Shown piece after piece: positions 45,001 through 47,074 of a DNA stretch of 64,000 nucleotides. Position 1 is the stretch's first letter. The number at the start of each line of letters is the position of its first letter. The translations under genes were made by a program, and so were the position numbers. Origin of the DNA: Balanoglossus misakiensis (Eukaryota > Hemichordata); contig CM082587.2 of NCBI GenBank assembly GCA_040954595.2, positions 10,602,001 through 10,666,000 of the forward strand, read 5' to 3'. The notes beneath the pieces were generated by a model, which saw nothing but the letters and a program-made list of their open reading frames with translations, was not told the DNA's origin and made no database searches.

Positions 45001-46323
45001 GTCCCAATGTCATAACGATTACCCGAACTACCCTAATTTTAGCCCGCCGACCCAAAACAGTTTAGATCTTCGTAAACCGGAAGTAAAGATAACGATGTCA
45101 AATATACAACAATTCATGAAAATTGCGAGAATCACGCAAGAACTATGATCTCATTCTTCTACACTACGATGGCCAAAGATATAAAAAATTGAAAAATAAA
45201 AAAATGTCCCTTTCTACCTACACTATTTTTGAAAACCATGTAATCGAAATAGCACATATTAGTTTTTTGGCCTAAGACATATCCAATTTCCCAACTGAAC
45301 ATGACACGTGATCAAGCATTTTCGACTTATCAGATGCAATCGCTGAACACCTCACACTGAGCGAGGTTTTGTCTTTTTGTGTATGCGCCCTTTGTATTTG
45401 TGCGTGACATGACCAAGCCTTGTTAGGATTTCCCGTAAAATTCTACTCAAATGATGTATACTTTCATACTTACGACTGACAGGTATTTTCAGCGTTGCCA
45501 GCTGATTGTTTGTCAGGTACCGCTTTATAACAAGACGCCCCTCTGAGTTGATAACCTGCAATGTAACATCATTCAATTGGTCTAGTCATGTTAGCATTAG
45601 TAAAATGCTTCAAAAGTGTTAAAGGGACATGATACAAGACACCGTTTATGTTAGTGAATGAACGTTCAACCACACACAACTTCCATCCCTCTTGTACATG
45701 TATGATACGAGAGTAAAAACTCGCCCGAAATGAATAAATGGTAGAGACCGTTTATTCATTTTGGCGACTTTTTAAAACTCTCGTGTCTATACAAGAGGAG
45801 TGGAAGGTGTGTATGGTTGAACGTTGATTCACTATATCCACATCTAGAATAATATAAACGCAGTCTTGTATCAAACATAATTAATGGAAAAAGGGCAGCG
45901 AGAGAGAGACTTTGTCCCTTTAATGAATACAGCCACAATGTTCTGTTTATATCTACTGACGGACCAGGCATGGATTGTCACGTTTAATTCTTTGAAACGT
46001 TTGGTCCTCTGAAGAAATCTGAGCACTCATCTACTCAGTTTGCTTATTTTTTCTTCCTCCACCAGTCAGTGGTATCGTCCGATTTGATACTCCACTCTAA
46101 GCCTCTTTCTGAATGGCTCTTTAAGTTGTGATCTGTAAGTCTTAAACCTTTCATCACCCCCCCCCCCCCCCCCCGTTTCCTCTTTAGAGGTCCAACATTA
46201 CCATAGAAAACAATTGGTTTGGACTGAACCATGTTGGTGAAAGGGCTAGGGTCAATTCAACTTACCTTCTGGACATTCATATTTCACAAAGGGTGTTCCA
46301 AACAGTGCTCCAAGATCCAATTG
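1..46323 (-). CDS. Span of a multidomain secreted/surface-type protein: CTLD, LDLa, 3 CUB, CCPs, EGF, mucin, expansin-like modules (29 exons, 3' partial)
   Basis: This entry gives the extent of one minus-strand gene; exons are listed separately. Seen: exon after exon has a domain signature, a polypyrimidine-AG acceptor and a GT donor, and the phases agree across junctions (mostly phase 1, phase 0 within CUBs, phase 0 inside the expansin module). The CTLD is split over exons at 46.3, 45.5, 21.4 and 20.8 kb with matching phases, which links the distal exons over a 24-kb intron. Known: CUB, CCP, EGF, LDLa and CTLD modules make extracellular recognition or matrix proteins; expansin modules bind and loosen polysaccharide. 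Inferred: a secreted or surface glycoprotein that recognises carbohydrate. Signal peptide, any membrane anchor and the C-terminus lie outside the window or were not found. Several exons carry lesions, so it could be a decaying copy, a locus with skippable exons, or an assembly with local errors. It could also be two adjacent genes. Confidence 0.75.
430..648 (-). CDS. Expansin-like module 2, barrel domain second exon
   Basis: A 219-base phase 0-0 exon reading [39 protein letters not shown] and [12 protein letters not shown]. Same features as 3312-3530, with a handful of substitutions and no stops. The donor leads to the truncated exon at 1-98. Confidence 0.83.
945..1087 (-). CDS. Expansin-like module 2, barrel domain first exon
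   Basis: A 143-base exon, phase 1 in and phase 0 out. It reads [19 protein letters not shown] and [16 protein letters not shown]. It differs from module 1 (3798-3940) at only a few residues and sits in the same order, so it is a tandem duplicate. Open and with intact splice sites. Confidence 0.82.
1428..2368 (-). pseudogene. Large Thr-rich mucin-like exon with a 2-bp frameshift
   Basis: A 941-base exon between expansin modules 1 and 2. It holds two copies of a unit of about 328 bp whose peptide includes [28 protein letters not shown] and [13 protein letters not shown]. Phase 1 in and phase 1 out requires 3n length, and 941 is two over. The second unit has two extra bases in an A-run at about 1686-1689 compared with the first, exactly explaining this. 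Downstream of it the original frame runs on as [18 protein letters not shown]. The long plus-strand frame 1843-2187 is a shadow. Confidence 0.8.
2607..2934 (-). CDS. Expansin-like module 1, CBM63-like C-terminal domain
   Basis: A 328-base exon, phase 0 in (acceptor TTTGCAGAG) and phase 1 out. It begins [17 protein letters not shown], continues [36 protein letters not shown] and [11 protein letters not shown], and ends with a short acidic linker. The order (beta strand, N/D-H-R-Y-P-V, W-I-x-L, polar strand with S-x-G-K) follows the C-terminal domain of bacterial expansins such as Bacillus EXLX1. It therefore completes a two-domain expansin after the 3312-3530 exon. Confidence 0.78.
3312..3530 (-). 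CDS. Expansin-like module 1, barrel domain second exon
   Basis: A 219-base exon in phase 0 at both ends. It starts [13 protein letters not shown], has [10 protein letters not shown], then [15 protein letters not shown] and ends [15 protein letters not shown]. Expansin and GH45 barrels share C-G-x-C, the V-T-D motif with a catalytic-type Asp, a hydrophobic-D-L-S..A-F-x-x-L turn and a closing V-x-C. The HFD motif of plant expansins is absent. Known expansins slip cellulose or related polymers without hydrolysis; activity here is not shown. Confidence 0.82.
3798..3940 (-). CDS. Expansin-like module 1, barrel domain first exon
   Basis: A 143-base exon, phase 1 in and phase 0 out. It reads [30 protein letters not shown] and ends [10 protein letters not shown]. 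The G-x-C-x-F-G followed by the next exon's V-C-G-Q-C matches the start of the double-psi beta-barrel (DPBB) domain of expansins. 47 codons; near-identical to 945-1087. Acceptor TTTTACAG, donor GTAAGT. Confidence 0.82.
4640..4798 (-). CDS. Thr-rich linker exon before expansin module 1
   Basis: A 159-base phase 1-1 exon reading [18 protein letters not shown], then [19 protein letters not shown]. The second half is nearly identical to the end of the mucin exon 1428-2368, so this exon belongs to the duplicated block. It links the mucin region to the barrel domain. Confidence 0.8.
5400..5810 (-). CDS. Thr/Ser-rich mucin-like exon
   Basis: A 411-base phase 1-1 exon. It opens [19 protein letters not shown] and becomes Thr-rich, with three near repeats of the type [10 protein letters not shown] / [11 protein letters not shown] / [11 protein letters not shown]. 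Dense Thr with few hydrophobics suggests O-glycosylation and an extended stalk. The splice junctions (GGTTCAG acceptor, GTACG donor) agree in phase with both neighbours. The plus-strand open frames here are shadows. Confidence 0.78.
5909..6088 (-). CDS. Incomplete CCP domain 8 running into a Thr-rich tail
   Basis: A 180-base phase 1-1 exon reading [41 protein letters not shown] and then [11 protein letters not shown]. It has the first three CCP cysteines but no Trp and no fourth cysteine before the exon turns Thr-rich. The unpaired cysteine may be satisfied by the lone cysteine at the start of the next exon (ECPLPK), which would make a CCP split by a Thr linker. That pairing is inference. Confidence 0.75.
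6505..6685 (-). pseudogene. CCP/Sushi domain 7, with a frameshift
   Basis: The start reads [10 protein letters not shown] in the phase demanded by the upstream exon. From about 6652 the domain continues in another frame as [20 protein letters not shown] and [17 protein letters not shown]. The exon is one base too long for phase 1-1. Together the parts form one CCP. A 1-bp gain (or 2-bp loss) at 6648-6655 is the simplest account; it may be a sequence error. Skipping it would preserve the frame. Confidence 0.78.
7060..7254 (-). CDS. CCP/Sushi domain 6
   Basis: A 195-base phase 1-1 exon: [36 protein letters not shown], then [20 protein letters not shown]. Four cysteines, Trp and Pro before the last cysteine. 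Open. Slightly longer than its neighbours because of the insert before the Trp. Confidence 0.88.
7316..7460. mobile_element. Foldback MITE family M, half copy
   Basis: Begins AAGGGACAAAGTCTCTCTC and runs through GATACAAGACACC-type sequence to the CACACACAACTTCCAT block, then stops. Only the left arm is present. Family description is given under 14324-14677. Confidence 0.75.
7523..7706 (-). pseudogene. CCP/Sushi domain 5, 5' splice junction lost
   Basis: The reading [48 protein letters not shown] is a CCP with the later three cysteines and a proper GTAAGT donor leaving one base. The first cysteine and a usable AG acceptor are missing. At about 7707 the sequence passes directly into a dispersed repeat that also occurs at 21655-21960. 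The upstream boundary given is therefore approximate. The Trp before the last cysteine is replaced by a short DADF stretch. Confidence 0.72.
7707..7960. repeat. Dispersed repeat shared with 21655-21960
   Basis: Shared blocks include AGAGAAAACA, TTTCCAGGAAATG, GTCAAGGTGATGG and GAAAATTTATCCAGA in the same order. This copy begins right where the CCP5 exon should have its acceptor. The element type is not recognised. Confidence 0.7.
8015..8143 (-). CDS. Calcium-binding EGF-like domain
   Basis: A 129-base phase 1-1 exon of 42 codons. It begins [18 protein letters not shown] and continues [18 protein letters not shown] to ACKG. The D-I-N-E-C start, the N or D hydroxylation-type position before the third pair, and six cysteines mark cbEGF. 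It separates two CCP groups and may stiffen the stalk when calcium is bound (known for the family). Confidence 0.9.
8216..8430. repeat. Dispersed repeat family U
   Basis: About 200 bp with ACGGGAAATTTTCGCAAAC near one end, GTTTTTCAGTGATGACAATG in the middle and CGCGAAAATTTCC near the other. The ends are partly inverted. Other copies are at 2390-2500 and 6295-6400 (partial), 9755-9968, 13783-13998, 14036-14206 and 19238-19435, in both orientations. The outer TACTGTAAAACGGG / CCGTTTTACAGTA repeats suggest a small inverted-repeat element. Confidence 0.75.
8956..9138 (-). pseudogene. CCP/Sushi domain 4, with a stop codon at its start
   Basis: A 183-base exon with the length and splice sites of a phase 1-1 CCP (strong T-rich TTGCAG acceptor, GTAAGT donor). 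It reads [47 protein letters not shown]. In the phase the neighbours require, the second codon is TGA (9134-9136). All four cysteines and the Trp are intact downstream. Skipping this symmetric exon would keep the frame. Confidence 0.82.
9460..9642 (-). CDS. CCP/Sushi domain 3
   Basis: A 183-base phase 1-1 exon: [19 protein letters not shown], then [16 protein letters not shown] and [16 protein letters not shown] full CCP with four cysteines and G-S-W. Open, with donor GTAAGT and acceptor CCAAACAG. Confidence 0.88.
9755..9968. repeat. Dispersed repeat family U
   Basis: Full copy in the CCP2-CCP3 intron, from TGCAAAATGGGCTATTTTCG to AATAACCTGTTTTAGAGTA. Confidence 0.75.
10096..10275 (-). CDS. 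CCP/Sushi domain 2
   Basis: A 180-base phase 1-1 exon reading [49 protein letters not shown]. It has the four CCP cysteines, one extra cysteine near the N-terminus, and the conserved Trp. Open and well spliced (poly-T TAG acceptor, GTAAGT donor). Confidence 0.88.
10328..10664. mobile_element. Foldback MITE family M
   Basis: Two arms in inverted orientation around a centre of GAGTAAATGG-type sequence near 10490. Left arm starts AGGGACAAA, right arm ends TTTGTCGCTTTAA. It lies in the intron between CCP1 and CCP2. Confidence 0.82.
10985..11275. mobile_element. MITE family R, copy 1
   Basis: About 290 bp starting ATTCTTTACTATCAATCACG and ending TTGATATCGAAGAAT, which are imperfect inverted ends. 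The interior matches the copy at 24838-25137 closely (GACGGGCAAACAATATTTCG, CATCAGCCTCATGGCG). Confidence 0.78.
11285..11470 (-). CDS. CCP/Sushi domain 1
   Basis: A 186-base phase 1-1 exon. It opens [11 protein letters not shown], then [30 protein letters not shown] and ends PACQ. Four cysteines and the W before the last cysteine give a complete CCP module. Acceptor TTCTGACAG, donor GTAAGG. CCP modules mediate protein contacts, classically in complement and adhesion proteins. Confidence 0.88.
11570..12638. mobile_element. 1.07-kb inverted-repeat element with 6-bp target duplication
   Basis: Begins CAGTGTTTCCTCTGG and ends AGCGGAAACACTG, giving a 10-bp terminal repeat with ATTATC directly repeated on both sides (11564-11569, 12639-12644). 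No transposase frame. Similar tips are seen in hAT-type elements, but those usually duplicate 8 bp, so the class is open. Confidence 0.7.
13260..13378. repeat. Short perfect-ended inverted repeat
   Basis: TTTACGGCCCTGATACGGGT at 13260 is mirrored by ACCCGTATCAGGGCCGTAAA at 13359-13378, enclosing a GC-rich centre with a CGTACGAC repeat. Looks like a miniature hairpin element in the CCP1-CUB3 intron. Confidence 0.75.
13561..13744 (-). CDS. CUB domain 3, second half
   Basis: A 184-base exon, phase 0 in and phase 1 out. It starts [19 protein letters not shown] and ends [19 protein letters not shown] then FSPG. V-Y-x-G opening and G-F-x-A closing match CUB domains; N-G-T is a possible N-glycosylation site. 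Open. It is the last CUB before the CCP series. Confidence 0.87.
13783..14206. repeat. Two family U copies in opposite orientation
   Basis: One copy at 13783-13998 and an inverted one at 14036-14206, only about 40 bp apart, between the two CUB3 exons. Both have the CTGTAAAACGGGAAATTTTC end sequence. Confidence 0.75.
14324..14677. mobile_element. Foldback MITE family M, full-length example
   Basis: About 354 bp flanked by TTAA on both sides (14320-14323 and 14678-14681). The whole element is a near palindrome: AGGGACAAAGTCTCTC at one end, the complement at the other, and inner blocks CACAACTTCCATCCCA and ACTCGCC repeated in reverse. No coding capacity. TTAA flanks and AGGG ends suggest a piggyBac-like non-autonomous element; the superfamily call is inference. 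Transcribed copies would fold into long hairpins. Confidence 0.85.
14715..14899 (-). CDS. CUB domain 3, first half
   Basis: A 185-base exon, phase 1 in and phase 0 out. It starts [18 protein letters not shown], contains [18 protein letters not shown] and ends NTDVDYII. The S-P-G-Y, C-S-W-V-I and L-x-F motifs are CUB hallmarks. Open throughout; it pairs with 13561-13744. Confidence 0.88.
15157..16092. mobile_element. Foldback MITE family M, split by a nested insertion
   Basis: Left tip at 15157-15228 and the rest at 15812-16092 are the two parts of one M copy. They are separated by a 583-bp element inserted in a TTAA. The remaining palindrome is complete. Confidence 0.85.
15229..15811. mobile_element. 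TTAA-flanked 583-bp inverted-repeat element inserted in an M copy
   Basis: Flanked by TTAA at 15225-15228 and 15812-15815. Ends are AGCCCCAGTATTTCTCGT and the complement of AGCCTCAGTATTTCTCGT, an 18-bp terminal repeat with one mismatch. The M copy at 46.8 kb shows the uninterrupted site (TATGTTAATGTAAATGTGG). Inside is a perfect 24-bp palindrome near 15640-15663. No long coding frame. A piggyBac-like MITE is the likely class. Confidence 0.85.
16226..16576. mobile_element. Foldback MITE family M
   Basis: Near full-length palindromic copy in the CUB2-CUB3 intron, beginning AAAGGGACAAAGTTTCTCTC and ending in the complement. The open frame on the minus strand here is a by-product of the repeat. 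Confidence 0.83.
16661..16862 (-). CDS. CUB domain 2, second half
   Basis: A 202-base exon, phase 0 in and phase 1 out. It reads [19 protein letters not shown], then [20 protein letters not shown] and RGFHAHYWA. These are the V-x-D-G, I-S-S and G-F-x-A-x-Y features of CUB domains. Fully open. It pairs with the stop-bearing exon at 17667-17818. Confidence 0.87.
16975..17236. mobile_element. Foldback MITE family M, shortened copy
   Basis: Both tips and the GTGGATATATAGTGAATC block are present, but the centre is deleted, leaving about 260 bp. Confidence 0.8.
17667..17818 (-). pseudogene. CUB domain 2, first half, with an in-frame stop
   Basis: A 152-base exon, phase 1 in and phase 0 out, with correct splice sites and length. 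It reads [15 protein letters not shown], then [23 protein letters not shown] stop at 17685-17687 follows FTT, and the frame continues as FVVTLQ to the donor. Only one substitution separates it from an open CUB exon. Losing the exon alone would leave half a CUB, so skipping would need both CUB2 exons removed. Confidence 0.8.
18049..18245 (-). pseudogene. CUB domain 1, second half, with a frameshift
   Basis: The first part reads [19 protein letters not shown] and [13 protein letters not shown]; the end reads [19 protein letters not shown], in a different frame. The exon is 197 bases, but phase 0 in and phase 1 out requires 3n+1, so one base is in excess. The shift lies at about 18110-18121, after the conserved I-S-S-G-N of the CUB fold. 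Both parts are plainly one CUB domain (V-x-D-G early, F-x-S-D and G-F-x-A late). Either a true indel or a sequence error. Confidence 0.82.
18792..18925 (-). CDS. CUB domain 1, first half
   Basis: A 134-base exon, phase 1 in and phase 0 out. It starts [13 protein letters not shown], continues [10 protein letters not shown] and ECIWTIQGP, and ends INFE. These are the CUB hallmarks: C-G-G opening, G-Y-P, and C-x-W-x-I before the phase-0 splice. The partner exon is 18049-18245. Confidence 0.87.
19238..19435. repeat. Dispersed repeat family U
   Basis: Complete copy bounded by ACTGTAAAACAGGAAATTTT and AAATTTCCTGTTTTACAGTA, in the LDLa-CUB1 intron. Confidence 0.78.
19713..19817 (-). CDS. LDL-receptor class A module
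   Basis: A 105-base phase 1-1 exon reading [18 protein letters not shown], then [17 protein letters not shown]. It has five of the six LDLa cysteines; the sixth (first) lies in the previous exon. The acidic calcium cage (D-C-G-D-G-x-x-S-D-E) is intact. LDLa modules bind ligands through calcium. Placement between a CTLD and CUB domains is typical of mosaic extracellular proteins. Confidence 0.88.
20290..20610. repeat. Polypyrimidine (CT/CCT) tract in the LDLa-CTLD intron
   Basis: About 320 bases almost purely C and T on the plus strand (G and A on the transcribed-gene strand), ending in a (CT)n run at 20580-20606. The long open frames on both strands are low-complexity artefacts. Confidence 0.9.
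20697..20912 (-). CDS. C-type lectin domain, last exon, plus first cysteine of LDLa
   Basis: A 216-base phase 1-1 exon. It starts GFSGPNPGG, carries [16 protein letters not shown] (the region that normally holds the sugar and calcium motif) and ends the fold with [12 protein letters not shown]. The classical EPN or QPD triplet is replaced by EPD, so sugar specificity cannot be read from it. The conserved WND-type motif is not present. The last codons, ACAEG, supply the first cysteine of the LDLa module in the next exon. Confidence 0.85.
21347..21465 (-). CDS. C-type lectin domain, middle exon
   Basis: A 119-base exon, phase 2 in and phase 1 out. It reads [19 protein letters not shown] and ends NHGWIG. 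This matches the CTLD segment with G-G-H-L, the following Glu-x-x-x-Tyr helix and the core W-I-G motif (WIGL in the classical family). No in-frame stops. It joins the 45.5-kb exon across an intron filled with transposons and the 20.7-kb exon in phase 1. Confidence 0.85.
21655..21960. repeat. Dispersed repeat shared with 7707-7960
   Basis: Second copy, same orientation, in the large CTLD intron. It is slightly longer at its left end (GGCAGAATTTCTGGG). Confidence 0.7.
22598..23087 (+). CDS. THAP zinc-finger exon of the transposase
   Basis: Start chosen at ATG 22598, where [11 protein letters not shown] opens the THAP signature. C-x4-C early, W-I-S-A, C-S-R-H-F about 60 residues on and a following basic stretch are all present. 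The donor is AAAT|GTAAGT; reading past it gives a short extension that is intron. The rest of the exon is low in recognisable features. Confidence 0.86.
22598..34646 (+). CDS. THAP-domain DDE transposase (5 exons)
   Basis: Exons: 22598-23087, 32543-32653, 32930-33082, 33378-33468 and 33835-34646. Phases agree at each junction (1, 1, 1, 2). Exon 1 starts at ATG with CAVTGC, then FHAFP, RRKW and CSRHF: the zinc-binding THAP fold that binds transposon ends. Exons 2-4 give an acidic linker and a coiled-coil ([18 protein letters not shown]). Exon 5 is a DDE_Tnp_4-type endonuclease. About 480 residues in all. One extra base near the C-terminus breaks the frame, so this copy is probably inactive or the base is an error. 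Intron 1 is 9.5 kb because of nested elements. Confidence 0.87.
23506..25437. mobile_element. Stacked palindromic P elements
   Basis: AGAGGTTATAAACGG starts a 185-bp palindrome (23506-23692), repeated at 23758-23945. A larger palindrome spans about 23695-24735, and a further half-copy runs 25138-25437. Shared blocks include CGCGTTCTAGAATTTCTAAA and GGTCTTCTTGTCGAGAAT. The same blocks, more diverged, flank the transposase region at 52.3-58.4 kb, so these look like non-autonomous derivatives of that element. The MITE R copy 24838-25137 is inserted here. Confidence 0.78.
24838..25137. mobile_element. MITE family R, copy 2, nested in the palindromic P elements
   Basis: Same ends as copy 1 (ATTCTTTACTATCAA and its complement with changes). 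It interrupts a P-type element after CACCAAGCAT. Confidence 0.78.
26790..27455. mobile_element. 660-bp near-perfect palindrome (Q)
   Basis: Two arms of about 315 bp meet at 27110-27130 with a spacer of about 20 bases. Both arms encode the same 90-residue open frame on opposite strands ([17 protein letters not shown]), a mark of symmetry rather than of a gene. Outer ends are CCATGGCC / GGCCATGG-like. Near the centre each arm has AAGATGGCGGCTG and, about 100 bases on, CCAGGTAAGCG. Confidence 0.85.
28025..28050. repeat. Short telomere-like CCCTAA repeats
   Basis: CCCCCTAACCCTAACCCTAA followed by an inverted TTAGGGT. A similar short run is at 31158-31178. Too short to be a telomere relic with certainty. 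Confidence 0.6.
29935..31140. repeat. About 212-bp tandem repeat array interrupted by an insertion
   Basis: Units begin near TATGTTTTAGAGTAATA (29955, 30836, 31047) and include CACTCCAAGTGTTACAGTA and CATCGGGTCTTCAAT. Two full units and a partial third. The first junction is split by element W. Confidence 0.8.
30174..30833. mobile_element. Palindromic insertion W in the tandem array
   Basis: A palindrome at 30174-30362 (GGCAATATCATGATCTTTGG and complement) joins a further part to 30833 that ends GAGGTATAATAA; TTATTATACC stands at 30362. The array resumes directly after it. A minus-strand frame from 30587 starts [20 protein letters not shown] and stays open for 86 codons; no domain recognised. 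Confidence 0.65.
33835..34646 (+). CDS. DDE_Tnp_4 catalytic exon of the transposase, with one C-terminal frameshift
   Basis: Starts in phase 2 after TTTTCAG. The helix-turn-helix-like segment [18 protein letters not shown] precedes the nuclease core. Catalytic acids: Asp in [12 protein letters not shown], Asp in VMADRGF, and Glu in [18 protein letters not shown] carries the further conserved Asp. After IIPLSLK an extra A in a four-A run (about 34571) shifts the frame. The alternate frame continues as [19 protein letters not shown] and stops at 34644-34646, as expected for the family. Confidence 0.88.
34685..34690 (+). terminator. Polyadenylation signal of the transposase gene
   Basis: AATAAA about 40 bases after the stop at 34646, within the 270-bp gap between the two convergent genes. 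Confidence 0.55.
34859..34864 (-). terminator. Polyadenylation signal of the YqaJ gene
   Basis: AATAAA on the minus strand about 50 bases after the nuclease stop at 34917. Confidence 0.5.
34917..35733 (-). CDS. YqaJ nuclease exon
   Basis: 817 bases, open to the stop. It starts [19 protein letters not shown], with an acidic linker, then the nuclease: [47 protein letters not shown] and VIEIKCPS. The Asp in SPDG and the E-x-K in EIKCP are the PD-(D/E)xK catalytic residues; Q in [10 protein letters not shown] is the usual downstream helix. About 270 residues. It converges with the transposase. Confidence 0.9.
34917..39805 (-). CDS. YqaJ-type nuclease protein of the ISL2EU-like element (5 exons)
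   Basis: Exons on the minus strand: 39625-39805, 36883-37078, 36382-36521, 35976-36221 and 34917-35733, with phases 2, 0, 2, 2. Order of parts: a SAP-like N-terminus ([13 protein letters not shown], then [12 protein letters not shown]), a middle region, a SWIM zinc finger (CECPA plus CKHVAAM) and a YqaJ nuclease. Known: ISL2EU second genes carry YqaJ exonuclease domains, probably for processing ends. Two lesions: a 1-bp loss in exon 1 and a TAA in the SWIM exon. Confidence 0.82.
35976..36221 (-). pseudogene. YqaJ gene exon 4, SWIM finger end with an in-frame stop
   Basis: Reads [14 protein letters not shown], then TAA (36176-36178), then [28 protein letters not shown] and MPDDLEKR to the GTAAGA donor. 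The frame after the stop is the correct one for the last exon, so a single nucleotide change accounts for it. Confidence 0.75.
36382..36521 (-). CDS. YqaJ gene exon 3, first half of a SWIM zinc finger
   Basis: 140 bases, phase 0 in and phase 2 out. Reads [37 protein letters not shown] and C-P. The C-E-C-P-A plus the next exon's C-K-H-V give the C-x-C-xn-C-x-H pattern of SWIM fingers. Confidence 0.75.
36883..37078 (-). CDS. YqaJ gene exon 2
   Basis: Reads [20 protein letters not shown], then [18 protein letters not shown] and ends DGHVNK at a GTAAGT donor in phase 0. No named domain recognised; this region precedes the SWIM finger in the gene order. The acceptor is GTACAG; one base completes the codon from exon 1. 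Confidence 0.65.
37366..37511. repeat. 37-bp tandem repeat, four copies
   Basis: Unit GTCAGCTCTATAATTTATGC then ACGCAGAAACCATTRAT, starting at 37366, 37403, 37440 and 37477. Copies differ at one to three bases. Located in intron 1 of the YqaJ gene. Confidence 0.92.
37671..38872. mobile_element. Element E1, uninterrupted copy
   Basis: 1.2 kb with ends CACGGGCGTCATGGAACAAT and the complement (one change), flanked by GCTAGAC on both sides. It lies in intron 1 of the YqaJ gene, in the opposite orientation to the other copy. No transposase domain, so non-autonomous. Confidence 0.83.
39625..39805 (-). pseudogene. YqaJ gene exon 1, SAP-like, with a 1-bp frameshift
   Basis: ATG at 39803-39805 opens [17 protein letters not shown]. 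After the run of G at 39741-39747 a TAA follows, but the +1 frame continues as [18 protein letters not shown] and ends with an LKRR basic tail at the donor. The exon is 181 bases; 182 would fit the phase-2 junction. A G lost from the homopolymer explains both facts. Confidence 0.78.
41280..41925. mobile_element. Inverted-repeat element with G-tract ends
   Basis: TTAGGGACCGTTCAGGTTTT then ACGGCCGGGGG at the left; the complement at 41898-41925. Interior has GGGGGTCA-type runs and no coding capacity. Its ends resemble those of 61046-61318 and of element H. Confidence 0.78.
41926..45473. other. Intronic stretch of the host gene with no recognised gene
   Basis: Part of the large CTLD intron, outside the ISL2EU element. 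I see a pure C run at 42880-42898, a simple-sequence area of CTGT, GAGA and GAGC repeats at 44650-44850, and otherwise unique AT-rich DNA. Open frames here lack domains or splice support. Confidence 0.6.
45474..45555 (-). CDS. C-type lectin domain, first exon
   Basis: An 82-base exon entered in phase 1 and left in phase 2. It reads [13 protein letters not shown], then DKQSAG and ends NTCQ. This is the CTLD opening: Gly-Tyr, Ser-Cys-Tyr-Lys, then the Cys that pairs with the C-terminal end of the fold. Another frame is also open here and gives a non-lectin peptide, but the phase-1 frame fits both neighbouring exons. The next exon lies 24 kb away at 21347-21465 and begins with the one base needed to finish the split codon. 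Confidence 0.75.
45620..45922. mobile_element. Foldback MITE family M
   Basis: Palindromic copy immediately upstream of the CTLD exon at 45474-45555, with the left arm partly deleted after AAGGGACA. Right end TTTGTCCCTTTAA. Confidence 0.82.
46266..46323 (-). CDS. Most upstream exon found; leads into the C-type lectin domain
   Basis: A 58-base exon with a CAG acceptor and a GTAAGT donor. It starts in phase 0 and leaves one base. The reading is [20 protein letters not shown], whose final Cys-Pro-x-Gly is the usual opening of a C-type lectin domain. The next exon (45474-45555) continues in the same frame. Exons upstream, including a signal peptide, were looked for between 46.3 and 49 kb and not recognised. 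Confidence 0.7.
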
Positions 46324-46354
46324 CTGTGACAAAAAAACAATAAGTTAGCTGCCA

Positions 46355-46745
46355 GTACACTCAATGATGTACGCGCAGAACGTCAACTGGTAAACTGTGC
46401 GCCTGTGTCTCTTCCCATAGGAGTACATGGAGAATAGCTAGAAAACTCACTTCTACTATTGTCATTTTCATGAAATTTTACACATAGCTCCGACAAATCA
46501 AAATAAATTCACCACGCTCTATTTTGAGATAAACTTTGTTCAATATTGTATCCATAGACAAACCATTGGTAGAAAATGCTGACCGTCAGCAGTTTTCTTC
46601 AATTATCGACTAAATTCACGGCCTTGTTTAAAGTCGAAAACAAGTGCAGTGACCCAAAATGGATTTTCATTATACATACAAATCAGAAACGAAAATCCAC
46701 GATTAAAAGAAATGACAATGCTTTCAATTTTACTGATCGTACATC
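46355..46745. repeat. Dispersed repeat family V
   Basis: Shares CTACTATTGTCATTTTCATG, then GATAAACTT and CATAGACAAACCATTGGTA with related sequence at 4955-5310, 9285-9420 (part), 51195-51530 and, inverted, 51895-52090. Class not recognised. Confidence 0.65.
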
Positions 46746-47074
46746 CTTAACTCGCTGCCCTTTTCCATGTTTGATACAAAACACTGTTTATGTTAATGTA
46801 AATGTGGATATATAGTGATGCAACGTTCAACCGCACACACCTTCCATCCCGCATGTAGACACGAGAGCGAAAACTCGCCAAACTGAAAAATCGGTCTCTA
46901 CCATTTATTCATTTTGGGCGAGTTTTTACTCTCATATCATACAAGCAGGATGGAAGTTGTGTGTGGTTGAACGTTCATTCACTACATATACACATGCCCA
47001 TTAATATAAACGGTGTCTTGTATCAAACATAATTAATGGAAAAAGGGCGACGAGAGAGAGAGTTTGTCCCTTTA
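46746..47074. mobile_element. Foldback MITE family M, carrying the empty site of the 583-bp element
   Basis: Palindromic copy whose left arm lacks the first bases. At about 46790-46812 it reads TTTATGTTAATGTAAATG, the same TTAA context that is interrupted in the copy at 15157-16092. Confidence 0.82.

Noticed and set aside
45352-45576. Minus-strand frame reading [18 protein letters not shown]
   Set aside because: The phase-1 frame of the same exon gives a C-type lectin start and fits both neighbouring exons; this frame does not.
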